DNA from: Diphasiastrum complanatum
Taxonomy: Eukaryota; Streptophyta; Lycopodiopsida; Lycopodiales; Lycopodiaceae
DNA: 64,000 nt
Assembly: GCA_029204225.1 (NCBI GenBank)
Contig: CM055104.1
Location: 25,189,285-25,253,284 of the forward strand
Direction: 5' to 3'
Shown piece by piece: positions 1 to 10,399 of the stretch. How positions within the stretch are numbered: the stretch's first letter is position 1; every line of letters starts with the position of its first letter. The notes below the pieces were generated by a model. The model saw only the letters and a program-made list of their open reading frames with translations, searched no databases and was not told where the DNA came from. The translations under genes were made by a program, and so were the position numbers.

Positions 1-372
1 GGTGTAAATTTGATTTCCACTACCTTGTATAAAAAATGGGGTAGCATGGATTGAAACCAGCAAAATTTGCCATCAAATTAGTAGATCAATCATGTGTCAA
101 ACCAAAAGGTGTAGTTCCAAGTACCTTCCAATGAGTTATCCAGGCGGCATTTAAAGAATATTTGCAAAACATTTTGGAGATCTTTTTGGATGATCTGTGC
201 ATGCACGGACCTAACTCTCTACACTTATCCAACTAAAAAAGGTGTTGAAGAAATGATGCGAATATCATATATCCTTGAAGACAGAGGATGGAGGAGGCCC
301 TATAGACTTTCCAAAAACTTAAGGATACATTGTTCTCAACACCAATATTACGTCCACCCAATTGGTCCATAG
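1..372 (+). pseudogene. Ty3/gypsy protease-reverse transcriptase remnant (gypsy-1)
   Basis: The first ~115 bases encode the GVNLIST part of a gypsy aspartic protease, very like the better-preserved protease near 10100 on the other strand. It passes directly into the RT palm at VPSTFQ (about 115), with the protease-RT linker and N-terminal half of RT missing. The RT catalytic motif is FLDD at about 190, a usual variant of YxDD. A stop and frame changes separate the pieces, so no protein is made. The start lies outside the window. The order protease-RT-RNase H-integrase shows a Ty3/gypsy element. It is non-functional. Confidence 0.8.
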
Positions 373-917
373 AGTTTCATGTGCATACAAATGTATCAAA
401 GTATGCAATAGGAGTAGTCTTAACCCAACCAGGAGAACACAAAAAGAATTTCCCAATCCGATTTGTTAGCCGACAGCTCAGTAATTCAGAGATAAACTAT
501 ACGACCACAGAGCGGGAGGCACTGGCTATGATCTATGTGGTTAAAAAATTTTGGTATTATTTGATGGCCACACATTTTGTCTTTTATGCGGACCATCAAC
601 CCTTGATTTATCTTGTTAATAAGCCTTGCAACATAGGGAGAATCACCCGTTGGTTACTTCTGTTGTTAGAGTTAGATTTTCGGATAGTAATTTGCAAGGG
701 AAAGCAACATTATATGGCAGATCATATGTTGCGAATCAAGGGGGAGGAGACTGCAGCCCTACTTGATGATGAGCTACCAGATGCTGTCTTATTTTACATT
801 GACATTGTACCTGAATGGGCCGTATATATAGTTGAATATTTAATGTGGGGCCAACCGGATAAATCTCTATCCAAGGCGGAACAACGAAAACTAATTCTAA
901 AAGCAAGACCTTATTAG
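330..917 (+). pseudogene. Ty3/gypsy RNase H domain (gypsy-1)
   Basis: An open stretch of 195 codons covers the RT thumb end (TPILRPPNWSIEFHV), then the RNase H fold and the start of the connection to the integrase zinc finger. The TEREALA motif with its glutamate and the ADHQPL motif are visible. The first catalytic aspartate, normally in TDAS, reads TNVS here, a D-to-N change. The frame stops at 917 where relatives continue (compare 7537-7157 on the minus strand). The family role is degradation of RNA in RNA/DNA hybrids during reverse transcription. This copy is dead by residue loss and by its context. Confidence 0.85.
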
Positions 918-2060
918 CTGATTGCCGGCCAATTATATCAAATGGAATCCTTCGAAGATGTATTCTTCCACACGAGGCCACCTAGATTATTTCAATTTCG
1001 CATGAAGGCATGGGTGGTGGTCATTTCACATCCGACATTACAATTTGCAAGATTCTGCAATCAGGATGTTGATACGGATGTTGAAGAATGTGTGCTAGAG
1101 AGCTAGGAGACCAACAAGGTTGAACTATGATCTTTTACACCCAGTCCTAGCTCAAACATTGTTTGAAAAATGGGGATTGGACTATATCGGTCCAATTCAC
1201 GCTAGTGCAAGAAGTTCACAAGCCCGATATATTATCGTGGCTATGGATTATCTCACCAAAAGTGGGTAAAAGCCAAGGCAGTGTAAACAGCTGACGCTCA
1301 AGATACTGCCAAATTTCTATATGAAAATATCATTGTGCGTTCAGATGCTCGATAGAGATATTCAGCGATCGCGAAAGTCATTTCGTCAATGAGATTATCA
1401 AAGTCCTATTGGAGGAATTCTTCATGATCCATCGATTTAACGTGCCTTATTATCCTCGCGATAATGGACAGACAAAATCATCCAATAAGATCTCGTGTAA
1501 CATGATCACGAAAATAGTTGAAGCTAGCAGATTTGATTGGGAGCACAAGTTACATGCTGCTCTATGGGCATTCAGAATAGCTTACAAAAGAAGCACTGAC
1601 CACACGCCGTTTCAACTAGTTTATGGTCAAGATGCAGTAATGTCAATGGAGTTTTTGGTACTTCATTGAAAATTGCCACAACGCAACATCTTGATGAATC
1701 CAAATCTCTACAATTATGCCATGAAACATTACATAAACTTTGTGAGACGCGTCCAATTTTGAAGATGTCAACTATTTGCGGCAATAAGACATTCTGGTTA
1801 AATTGCGGAAAGCAGTTGCTGAGAAAGAGCGACGCAAGGCATGGCATGATCGCCGACTACACAAGAAAGATCTTCGATCAGGATATTTAGTCCTCATGTA
1901 TAAAACTAAGGCGATCAAGGGAAAATTGAAGTTCATAGGTGAAGTCCCCCGTTCCGAGTAAAGGAGATCCTCAACCATGGAGCCGTGAAACTTGAACAAT
2001 TAGATGGGACACCATTCGATACTCCCATCAATGGTAGTTGACTTCACAAGTACTAGCCAC
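918..2060 (+). pseudogene. Ty3/gypsy integrase remnant (gypsy-1)
   Basis: Out-of-frame pieces in three forward frames cover the HHCC zinc-finger remnant (940-1130), the core with GLDYIGPIH (about 1177) and MDYLTKS (about 1245), and the segment at 1409-1669 with YYPRDNGQ and LVYGQDAV. The C-terminal GPY/F-like module (1900-2045) has KGKLKFIGE and a PFDTPING motif. The catalytic glutamate in NGQxExxNK is lysine here (NGQTKSSNK). Several frameshifts and stops are present. It matches the plant gypsy integrase at 60176-61373 domain by domain. It follows the RNase H piece in the normal order, so 1-2060 is the 3' part of one element. Confidence 0.85.
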
Positions 2061-2099
2061 CTTAGTGAAATAGATCCAGGGTGTGGATGACGCATACAA

Positions 2100-2290
2100 T
2101 GATCAGATCAAACCTCATCAGAAGTCATCCTAGCTAGATCTAGTGAAATCAAGCCAAGATCTAAATAAGATCTAGTCAGATCAAGCAAAATCCACCAAAT
2201 TTCAACAAGATTAGACAAGATCCAAATAGATCAAGGAAGATCCGACAAGATCCAAGTGGGATCCAGATTCAGAGAGGATCCATATGGAAG
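2100..2290. repeat. GATC-rich low-complexity tract
   Basis: About 190 bases built from irregular repeats of AGATCYA/CAAGATC, with no fixed period. It lies just 3' of the gypsy-1 integrase, where the untranslated end and 3' LTR of such an element would begin. No reading frame is supported. Confidence 0.6.
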
Positions 2291-2479
2291 TAGGTCATCA
2301 AATAATAACAATCAGCCTCCATCCTTGCAAATCAGAGACGACAATTTTGAGAAAAAATAGCAAAATGGAGATTAAAATCACTTAAACTAATGGATCAGCT
2401 ACCAATTGTCTATCAAAACTCTCGGAGAGCTCTCCATAGTCATATCTGACTTGGATGTAATGGCATACCAGTCTGTAAG

Positions 2480-3230
2480 AGCTATGGATCAAAGAATCTC
2501 AATATCTCACCAAAAAAACACCCAAAAAAAAAAGTTTTTCCATGATTTTTTGAGATCCCTTTGGAATTAACTCTTGAGATTTTGTCAATTACTAAATCTG
2601 ACTCAGATACATCTATTAAAATCTTTGCGAGAGTTACTAATGGAAAAATCATCAAATTTGAGTGTTTGCGAGGGTTCAGACAACCAAAAACTAAGGAATC
2701 TTCGTAGGGCATCAAGATCTGCAAACCAATCTTTGTAGAGGGCATAAATGGAATCAAAGTAGTGAAATTAGCCTACCTACATGGTCTGATCTTGAAAATC
2801 CAACATTTGGAACAAGTTGTGCAAGAGTTCACCTCTTGCGAGGGTTGAACCTTCTCAGACAGGCTGAACCTTCTTAGAACCATCGTAGGGCAGTCAAATC
2901 ACCTTTTGAACCTTCATAGACTTCATTGAGATATTAGAATATTGTGATGAAGGTCCCTACCAAATTTTGGTTGGAACTGAACTGGCGAAAGTGCACTCTA
3001 ATTTCCACTATATAAGGGAAAAATTTGAGTCATTTGGCACTTCATTCAGCGAAGCTCAACCAAAAAATACACCAAATTTTCAACGTTATCAGATTGCGAC
3101 AAAAATTTTCACCAGCCTTCATCAGCTCTCATAGCCACTTGTTACACACTCAATGCCACCATTCCTGCCTTCATTCTCACGATTTACACCTTTTCGTAGA
3201 TTTTTAAACTTTTAACTTGTTTTTGATGTA
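2480..3230 (+). repeat. Gypsy LTR-like segment with TATA box
   Basis: The stretch 2570-3090 has a diverged second copy in inverse orientation at 30099-30650. Both contain the same block ending in CCACTATATAAGGG (TATA box near 3008) followed by GAGTCATTT and GCGAAGCTC. This is what an LTR U3/R promoter looks like. It also contains many AACCTTC/GAGGGTTC units. I could not place clean TG...CA ends or target duplications, so the borders are approximate. The position after gypsy-1 pol fits a 3' LTR, but an independent LTR fragment is equally possible. Confidence 0.5.
3004..3020 (+). promoter_or_regulatory. TATA box of the LTR-like segment
   Basis: The sequence CTATATAAGGG is conserved in the inverted copy near 30173-30186. 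That conservation supports a functional core promoter in the parent element. Confidence 0.5.
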
Positions 3231-3306
3231 TTTTTTTCTTTTTTAAGTGTCTTTTTGTCTTTTTTCCATCTCCGTCGCTAACACACTTTATGATCCATCT
3301 AACATC

Positions 3307-3873
3307 ATGGCTTCTTCCTCCTCTACTGATGATACTGGCACCAAGAAGGTTATCCAATGCGAGATACCTCCTGCCACCCAGATCTGAGCCTTGCCTTCTG
3401 ATTTCATAGTAACTCATTGGCTTCAGGCTGCTGGCCCCCTTCTCGAAGCAATGGGATTTTTCTTAGTGCTCTTCTCTTCTGATATTAACATGGATCTAGC
3501 TCTCCATGCTTACGCCATGTGGGATGTGTCGAAGTTGTGTTTCCACATCCTATACTAAGGTACCACATACAAGGTACGCATTAACGTTAACTCTATGGTC
3601 ACCATCGGCATTGTGTTCGGTGATTGCCAACCCATCTCCCATCACCAAGCTAAGAATCTCATCAAACCCTACGTAATGCAAATTGCTCCTAAGCTCCTCG
3701 TTAAAACTAACAATGATTATTTGATAGAGGCTATCAATGACCCCATCATCCAAGCCGTCGCTTACCTGTTGAACAACTTCTTGGTTGTGTCAACTTTTCG
3801 CAAGGACCGCATTCAGTCCACGCTCTTGAGACAAATCGTGGAATCCTTCATGATGTGTGTGTGGTTAGTGTAG
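3307..3873 (+). pseudogene. Unidentified 189-codon frame with two in-frame stops
   Basis: The ATG at 3307 opens a frame that stays in register to TAG at 3871-3873, interrupted only by TGA at 3385 and TAA at 3556. It begins with a serine-rich run (MASSSSTDD). It continues with stretches of ordinary globular composition, such as the hydrophobic WLQAAGPLLEAMGFFLVLF and NLIKPYVMQIAPKLL. It lies about 290 bases downstream of the TATA box at 3008, the place of a gag gene after a 5' LTR, but I recognise no gag, zinc knuckle or protease motif. It may be a decayed gag of an unfamiliar gypsy lineage or a transduced host fragment. I do not recognise the family. Confidence 0.35.
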
Positions 3874-5066
3874 GAAGGAGTAGTCTTAATGTGGAGTAGC
3901 GTTAGGAAAAAGAGTAGAAAGCATCTAAATCTAGCAACTTGGCATAGTTAGGTACCTATCTAGTGTTCTAGCTCTTTTTGACAACAGGCGGAGGGGCTGC
4001 TCACCAACCAATCTCCACACCCTATATTGGTGCTATTGTTGGGGATAAGTTTCACTAACTAGTTTAGTTGTATTTGCTTTTTTAGAGTGCTTTTAGGTGG
4101 TTTTTGTAATTTCTTGTGCTTGGACTATTCTCAGCCAGTGAAGGAGGTGTGAGAGGGTAGTGGAGACCCAAAACATGCTTGGCATCCATTCGCAAAACCG
4201 AAAAAACCATAAAAATAGCTCAAATCTGTTTTTGGAGGAAAAAGAGACAAAAATTCCATCAGATTTTATTTATTCAAAATCCAGTGGGAACCAACTTTTG
4301 CACGACTGACAATAGTTCCAGGGTATTGTCCCAGACTTGCATAGAAGCCTGCAAAGGTTCCTACCAATCAGATTTGGAAAAATCTCAAAAAAAACCATAA
4401 AAAATTCAAAATTCCCTTGAAAAAAAAAATTCAAATCTTTATGAGAACCTTCGTAGAGCTCTTTGAAGTTCCATTTTAGTGAGACAAGGACACAGAAGAA
4501 ACTATGAAAACTAGTTTGATTCTAGTGAGCTAAACATTGGATTTGAGTGCCTAAACATCACTAAAATTAGAAGATCCATCGAATCCTCATAGAAGTAACC
4601 TTTGTAGACCATCCCGATGTCTCCAAAATGTCTTTTTCCATCAGTGATGAAGCCAACAAACATTAGTTACCCGAGATGATATATCTGGGATAAAAAAAGT
4701 GCCTTTGAACCTTCACAAATAGCCATAGCTTCTTTACCTGTAAGAAAGAACCTTTTCCCCTTGGAACAGAGCCAGATCCATTCCAGATCTATCCCCTAAC
4801 AAGTCTGTGAAGGTTAGTTTCCAACAGATCTAAAAAAATCAAGATTTTTTTACTGCAAAATAGTGAATAGCCTTTGCACAACCAACCCTCACACGAGTAA
4901 CCTTCACAGATAGGATCAATAGTTACATTTGCACCAGATCTAGCCATTGTAAAAATCTCAGACCAATCCGAGCAAAAATCAAAAAGTTATCAAGGAAAAA
5001 CCACCGTAAGAGGTCTCAAATCACACTTCTGGCCTTGAGGCTAATCAGATTCCTTAAGGATCTAGA
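3874..5066. other. Non-coding stretch with AACCTTC-type units
   Basis: No supported gene. From about 4440 to 4930 the motif AACCTTCGTAGA or a relative (AACCTTCACAGA, AACCTTTGTAGA) recurs every 50-150 bases, as in 2620-2900 and 30300-30560. This suggests gypsy LTR or untranslated sequence of the same family. Confidence 0.4.
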
Positions 5067-5705
5067 TTGAGTTCCACAGAACCATCAAAATCCATCTACC
5101 CTAGAACTCTCCGTCAAATGAATTTGAGATCCAGGGCGGACAATAGCCAGAAGAATAATGAATCAAGCACCAAACATCCCCAGAGTTGCAGCTACGCAAA
5201 TCGAGGCAGAACCAGAACCAGCACCGATGGATCCTATGGGTCAACTCGTAGCTGTCTCACCCTTACAAGCAGTTCGAAGAGCACCTCACATGGAGATACT
5301 TGATGGGCGTCGCCAGCAAATGGGACGACTTCCTCTCATCTATTTGTTTTGACCCGAACATGGCCCTGGCATCCCAAAAAGTTGAAGACCAACTGTTAGT
5401 GGCCCGAGTGTTTAGTAGAGCGACACTCCTTGGTGACCCCTGTCAATCCATATTTCAAGCGTGGATTGAGCAACATTGGCTCGCAGGCGTCCATAAGTCC
5501 ATCTACCCCTACAAAGGACAAGAAGAGCACTACCCGACTGAACTTCATGAAAGAAGTGACCAATTATCTTATCCAACAATGACTCGCTAAATAGAGCTTA
5601 TACAAAGCACCTTAGTTCCAAGGGACCGGCACTACTTCAGGAAGTTCAACACCTTTCTGCAAGAATATCAGTTCTCTGAGAAGAACCTTTGTCTGAACCT
5701 TCGCT
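5067..5705 (+). pseudogene. Possible gypsy gag remnant
   Basis: Three overlapping forward frames (5067-5303, 5158-5352, 5300-5590) suggest one frameshifted protein. The first part is hydrophilic and rich in Ser, Arg, Glu and Pro. The second (from 5300) contains FDPNMALASQKVEDQLLVARVF and FQAWIEQHW, and continues past the stop at 5590 as PRDRHYFRKFNTFL. The composition and place, between an LTR-like region and pol sequence, suggest a Ty3/gypsy gag. I see no zinc knuckle and cannot assign a family. It is non-functional as it stands. Confidence 0.3.
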
Positions 5706-5879
5706 AGAGTCAAAGTCATTCCATCATCATACTATTTCAGGTAATCAGTGTCAACTGTTATATTGAACTTTTTTTTGTCAAAAAAGTACTCTTTTTTTAT
5801 AAAAATAATAGTATCGCTCTTTGTTGATTTGTCTGAGGTTTCCAAATATAGTATTCCATCATTTTTGAATTTGGCGAAG
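5706..5879. other. AT-rich spacer without features
   Basis: Poly-T/A-rich sequence between the putative gag remnant and the minus-strand gypsy integrase. I see nothing else in it. Confidence 0.4.
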
Positions 5880-6103
5880 GTTAGATCTATCTGGATTATC
5901 TAAAAAGTCTATTGCATCGGCAACTCGAACTGCTCTTGCTTCGACCCACTTGGTCATATAATCTGTTGCTACGATGATATATCTTTCTCGAGTACCTCTT
6001 GTCGTAGGATGAATAGGATCAACATAGTCAAGTCCTCATTTCTCAAATGGTACTTGTGCTAGAACCGAATGTAAAGGTTCATAGTTTTACTTCATAGGGT
6101 GAC
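5880..6103 (-). pseudogene. Ty3/gypsy integrase core fragment (gypsy-2)
   Basis: The minus strand reads LDYVDPIHPTTRGTRERYI followed by VATDYMTKWVEAR, the first-aspartate region of a gypsy integrase core. It ends at 5880 without the second Asp or the Glu. It is the direct continuation of the zinc-finger part at 7157-7400, from which it is separated by copia-2 (6109-7151). The duplicated ATGTG at 6104-6108 and 7152-7156 marks that insertion. No intact frame remains. Confidence 0.85.
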
Positions 6104-6108
6104 ATGTG

Positions 6109-6887
6109 TGGCGGAAGCGAGGGAGAGAGACTATTTCGTGTTCGTCTTCTCTCTTCTGATTCGCAAACAATTTTCTTTCTTTGAATTTTCTTTTCGTGCG
6201 GAAGACCTTACAGGATCCCAAACACTCGACTACGCATCACAGAACATATTTTATTCTAGCAATCAAGAGTCACAGCACAAGGCCAAGAGATACATGAAAT
6301 AGAGCGACTATATTGTCAGTTTGTTTTTAGAGTGAAATCGTCAGTGTCTCGCTCGTTGGCGGATTAACTCTTTGCTCTTTCGCTGTGTTATGCTCGTTGG
6401 CAAACTTTCATGCACAACTATAATATTTTGCTTTCTTACTCTATTCGCTACGTCTCTCTCTGTTTCTTACAGATCTTTGTATTCACTATCTCTCTTCATC
6501 TAGTTATGATCCAGAGAGGATCGGTTATACCTCCACTGTGTGGAGTTTACAAGATAGCTAAACGTAGAATCACAAGACTAGTTAGCGCTAATCAACTAGT
6601 TAGTTAGTCTTCATTGTTGCTATTCATTTCAGTTGGGCATGAAGCCCGTTGAGCTGCCAGCTGGTAGCGCGAAGGATTTCTCTTCGTTTGTTTCGTTCTT
6701 TTCGTAGTCTTCGTTCTGTGCCCCTTTGCGGTTTGCGGTCCTGGAGGTGTGTTTACGATTCACGATTGATTCACAAATCGTTTGTGCTTTGAGTCAAAGA
6801 CGCGTTGACTGTCACGAATTGTTCTCGTTCGACCTTCGTGTCTTGTTCGTGCTGCGACAAAGTTGCAAGAGTTCACCATTTCTGACA
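6109..6887 (-). repeat. copia-2 3' LTR (779 bp)
   Basis: On the minus strand it begins TGTCAGAAATGG directly after the purine tract. Its outer end adjoins target duplication ATGTG at 6104-6108. Blocks such as GCCAACGAGCATAACAC are shared with the LTR at 61374-61966, so both belong to one copia family. The LTR is rich in TTCG and CGTTCG. Confidence 0.85.
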
Positions 6888-6904
6888 CTCCCTCTTGAAC
6901 CTTG

Positions 6905-7105
6905 CAGCTTTTTTCGTTCAATCCAATTGCCTCTCTTTGCTTGGTAAAGAGTGGCCTGTCGAGTGGTTTCGTGAGGAGATCTGCAATCATACTTTCTGAT
7001 TTTATGGACTGGACCCGGAGCTCTCCTTTCGAGATCAAATCTCAAATGTGATGGTACTTCAGAGGAATGTGCTTCGTCTTTGAATGGAATACAGGATCCT
7101 GGGAC
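6905..7105 (-). pseudogene. copia-2 RNase H C-terminal remnant
   Basis: Minus-strand frames contain the HIPLKYHHI block and the terminal IADLLTKPLDRPLF motif typical of the end of copia polyproteins (ADxLTKxL). The preceding catalytic part of RNase H is deleted. It ends at the polypurine tract next to the 3' LTR. Confidence 0.85.
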
Positions 7106-7156
7106 ATTGTTCGTGCTGTGACAAAGTTGCAGGAGTTCACCATTTCTGACAATGTG

Positions 7157-8035
7157 CTCGTTGACATACATCATATGATTGAATAAATTTTTTGTATCCT
7201 TATGAAATGTAGGCCACCAACACCCTGATTGTAAGATCTTTCGAATAGTGATATCAGTTGAAAAATGTCCACCTTCCATCCCATCATGTGAGAACATGAT
7301 TAGATCAGGCACTTCTTGTGGCAAAACACATCTTCTTAGAATATCATCCATTCCATGATGATACAATTGGCCTGCAATCAATTGATAAGGTTGTGTCTTA
7401 ACAATCAATTGTTTTTGTTGAGCTTTTGTCAAAGATGCGTTAGGTTGGTCTATCATCAAATATTCATCAATATCTCCTGCCCACTCAGGTACTGCTTCAA
7501 CATACAACAATGTAGCATCTGGCAGTTCATCATCCACTTCAGTGTTGACTAGTGATGTCTGTATTCTTGAGACATGGTCGGCCAGATAATGTTGTTTACC
7601 TTTTCAAATCACAACTCGAAAATCAAATTTAGTCAGTAATAGTAACCATCTTGCAATGCGTCCCGTATTGCATGTTTTGTATACTAGATAAAGCAACGGC
7701 CGATGGTCGGTATAAAATACAAAATGTGTCACATTAAATAATGTTAAAATTTATTCACTGAAAATACCATAGCCAACGCTGCACATTCCATAGTAAAATA
7801 ATTTTAATCAGTAAGTTGTCGACTAGCAAATCTGATAGGTATTCCTTCTTTATTCTTCTGGCTGCATCAAAACTAATCTAATGGCATATTTTGATGCATC
7901 AGTATGCACATGAAATTCGATTGTCCAGTTTGGAGCTCGTAGAATCGGTGCAAAATCTAAGAATTTCTTCAATTTCTCAAATGCTTTCAACACCTCAAAC
8001 ATCCAAATTGGTACAATAGTCAACTTATATATAGG
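7157..8035 (-). pseudogene. gypsy-2 RNase H, connection and integrase zinc finger
   Basis: Minus-strand pieces give the RNase H end (KGKQHYLADHVSRI), the connection peptide (DDELPDATLLYVEAVPEW) and the zinc-finger region (CVLPQEVPDLIMFSHDG, then GGHFSTDITIRKILQ). These are the same modules as in gypsy-1 at 700-1080, so both are members of one gypsy family. The frame is open from 7537 to 7157 and then runs into copia-2. The RNase H part between 7560 and 8035 has several stops and frameshifts. Confidence 0.85.
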
Positions 8036-8645
8036 TCATGCCAAGTCCACAAAAAATAGAATGAATAGCTGATGATAATTTGCATGACCTATAAAAATAT
8101 AAACTCCTCGAATTATTTTTGGTGGAAGCAACTCCACAATGAACTTGCTTTTGGAATAATCGGTAGCAATTCCATATCTTGATATCACATGTCCAAGAAC
8201 AACTCCATGAGTAACCCAAATTTGACACTTTTCTGGATTCAAGAAAATTTGATACTTGTGACAACGTTCAAATACTTTTTCCAAGCGATCCAGATGGTCT
8301 GTATTGGCACTATGGACTCCAAGATCATCCAAATAAAATTCTACAAATACTCCTTGAAAGCAAATTGCATAACTTGCTGAAATGAACTTGGTACATTACA
8401 TAGTCCAAATGGAATAACCTTAGAAGCATATGTTCCCCATTCAGTTACAAAAGCTGTTTTATGTCAATTCATAGGTGTGATTTTAACTTGGCTATAACCA
8501 CCAAATCTATCCAAGAAACTACAGGCTTCTACTCCAGCAAGGCGATTCAATATGCTTTCTGTAAAAGGTAACGGAAAGTGATCCTTGCGCATCACTTTGT
8601 TTAAGGCTTTGAGTAAAAGCTTTGGGAGTGCACTATGACTCTTAA
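8036..8645 (-). pseudogene. gypsy-2 reverse transcriptase palm and thumb
   Basis: The minus strand holds KALNKVMRKDHFPLPF and GYSQVKITPMN (8464-8600) and then the region around the catalytic YLDDLGVHS, followed by FLNPEKCQIWVTHG (8036-8340). The order and motifs are those of Ty3/gypsy RT. The piece starts abruptly at about 8645, just after where VVVRKKxGK should stand. That sequence is present instead on the plus strand ending at 9797, which shows an inverted segment. A frameshift separates the two RT blocks. Confidence 0.87.
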
Positions 8646-9797
8646 ACAAATAATGTGAATTGGAATCAAGCTCTTGCAATTGGGAATTGTATAACAAGAT
8701 ATATGTGTCAACGAGATAACACTTCAGAGTTGATCAACATTCCTTTGCTTGATCATACTGTGGATACGTTGATCACATTCCCAATCAACATGATGAATGT
8801 GGCATGGATATCAACCGATCCAATTGCAGATCCTATGAAGATGAACTCATTCACATCAGTCATGCTTTATCTTATGATGAAAATGTTGAACTTACACATG
8901 AGCATATTTTAAATTATATGGATCCTAAAGGTTTGGAGTCTGCGATATTCTTGATGAACCAACAATAAAACCGCCAAAAGTAGTTTTATTGAAGGAAGAA
9001 AAGAATACAAGACCAATGACAAAAAAGCAAGCTAAACAATATTCTAACATGGTTCTGAAATGAAAAAATTCATCACGAGATGCAGTTTTGATAGCTGAAC
9101 CAAAAGATGTACCGCCTTTGTTGGGGATAAAGGTAAAGGGAAGATCAAAGATGACCCTCAAGTCAGAATTCTCGGAAGCCATCACCTTCAGGAAGTCTTC
9201 ACCTTTTAGAAAAACTTCACCTTCCAAAAAGTCATCACCTCCTCAAATGATTCCTGCCAAGAAAGCTAAAAGGAAACAAAGGTTAATCCTTTTGAAAAAA
9301 AAAGAAAAGGCCAACATGACATGCTAGATTATTTCAAACATTATACCTTGGATGACGTTGTTATTATGTTACCGAAAGCTCATCGTGAACCTGAGGATCA
9401 AGTGCTAGAAACACAAGAAGTTTATGATGGACCATCTAGGACTCAACCTTTGAATCTTGCTGAACCAGGAGAGGTTGAGAAGATTGTTCAAGTTGGAACA
9501 CAACTTACCCCAGATCAATTTCAAGCGTTGAGGAAGTTGTTGATTAAATATCCAGATTGTTTTGTTTGGACATACAAGGATTTAAAAGAAATTCCTACAT
9601 CAGTAATTGAGCATACCATACCCTTGATACCTAATGTAGTACCAAAAGTGACAATATTCTATTGTTGCAATCCGAATGTCACTGATCTCACCAAGAAGGA
9701 GTTACAAAGGTTACCTGAAGCATATTTTATTTACGAAATTGAGCATACTGAGTGGGTTTCGCCAATTGTTGTCGTCCGTAAGAAATTGGGAAGATGA
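8646..9797 (+). pseudogene. Inverted gypsy-2 segment: protease-RT linker and RT N-terminus
   Basis: On the plus strand 8780-8960 encodes an acidic linker (HISHALSYDENVELTHEHI). After a lysine/serine-rich part, 9321-9797 is open for 158 codons. It contains LTPDQFQALRKLLIKYPDCF, the pre-RT motif DLKEIPTSVIEHTIPL, and the start of RT (EHTEWVSPIVVVRKK). Both neighbours, protease at 9800-10260 and RT core at 8036-8645, belong to the same element but lie on the minus strand. The missing modules on that strand are exactly those found here, so I infer that about 1.15 kb has been inverted in place. Confidence 0.8.
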
Positions 9798-10399
9798 GTC
9801 GATCACAAGTATGATCCGTTGTTGATGAATCATCATTTTCTTTCTGGAATACTGGTCTGATTGTCCAAGTTATTGGATCAATTTTAACTGCACACTCACA
9901 ATTTTCAAATGTAATTTTTCCAGTTCTCCAGTTATGAATCACTTGTCCATTACTACAAAGGTAATGACAAATTGAACTCCAACAATTTTGACAGGTGTGT
10001 TTTCCACTATACATTTCGGACAAACTGTAGTCTGCCGATCAGCTAGCTTCATAGCAAAAGTTGCAAATTTCATCCTAAGGTCCCATTTAGCACATATCTT
10101 TGTTGAGATCAGATTAACTCCTAAACTTCCATCTATCACGGCTGTCTCTTTACCAAATTGTTTATGTTGTATTGGTAGGGTGACATTAAGTACTTCATTG
10201 CTCACTCTCCCAGGTGACATTAAGTACTTCATTTGATTCTTCAAAACTAGCACAAAATAGTGGTTCTCTCCGCTAACACTTCTTTTGCTTAAGGCACCAA
10301 CTTAAGAAATTCTCCCAATGTAATATTCATCTTGCTAGATAGAATATTCACAATCAACTCTGTTTGCGACGCTTCACGTTCGGTCATCTTGAAGAATTC
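9798..10399 (-). pseudogene. gypsy-2 aspartic protease region
   Basis: The minus-strand frame 10253-9939 carries a retropepsin-like fold. VLNVTLPIQHK is followed by ETAVIDGSLGVNLIS, where DGSLG stands at the place of the usual catalytic D-S/T-G or DGGSG. After a frame change the last strand (ITFENCECAVKIDP) follows at 9930-9850. The part 10260-10399 encodes the stretch before the protease (MTEREASQTELIVNIL) with one stop. The piece upstream continues at 15182, beyond copia-1. Non-functional. Confidence 0.78.

Larger units (their letters stand above)
6104..7156 (-). mobile_element. copia-2: internally deleted Ty1/copia element with TSD ATGTG
   Basis: A complete insertion of 1043 bp (6109-7151) is flanked by perfect ATGTG duplications. 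Read on the minus strand it has only ~46 bp of the 5' LTR (7106-7151, starting TGTCAGAAATGGTGAA). That joins directly to the RNase H C-terminus (7105 to about 6905), then the polypurine tract CAAGAGGGAG, then a full 3' LTR (6109-6887). Primer site, gag, protease, integrase and RT are all gone. Because the duplications are intact, the deletion either preceded insertion or was purely internal. The LTR is related to that of copia H (61374-61966). Confidence 0.88.
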
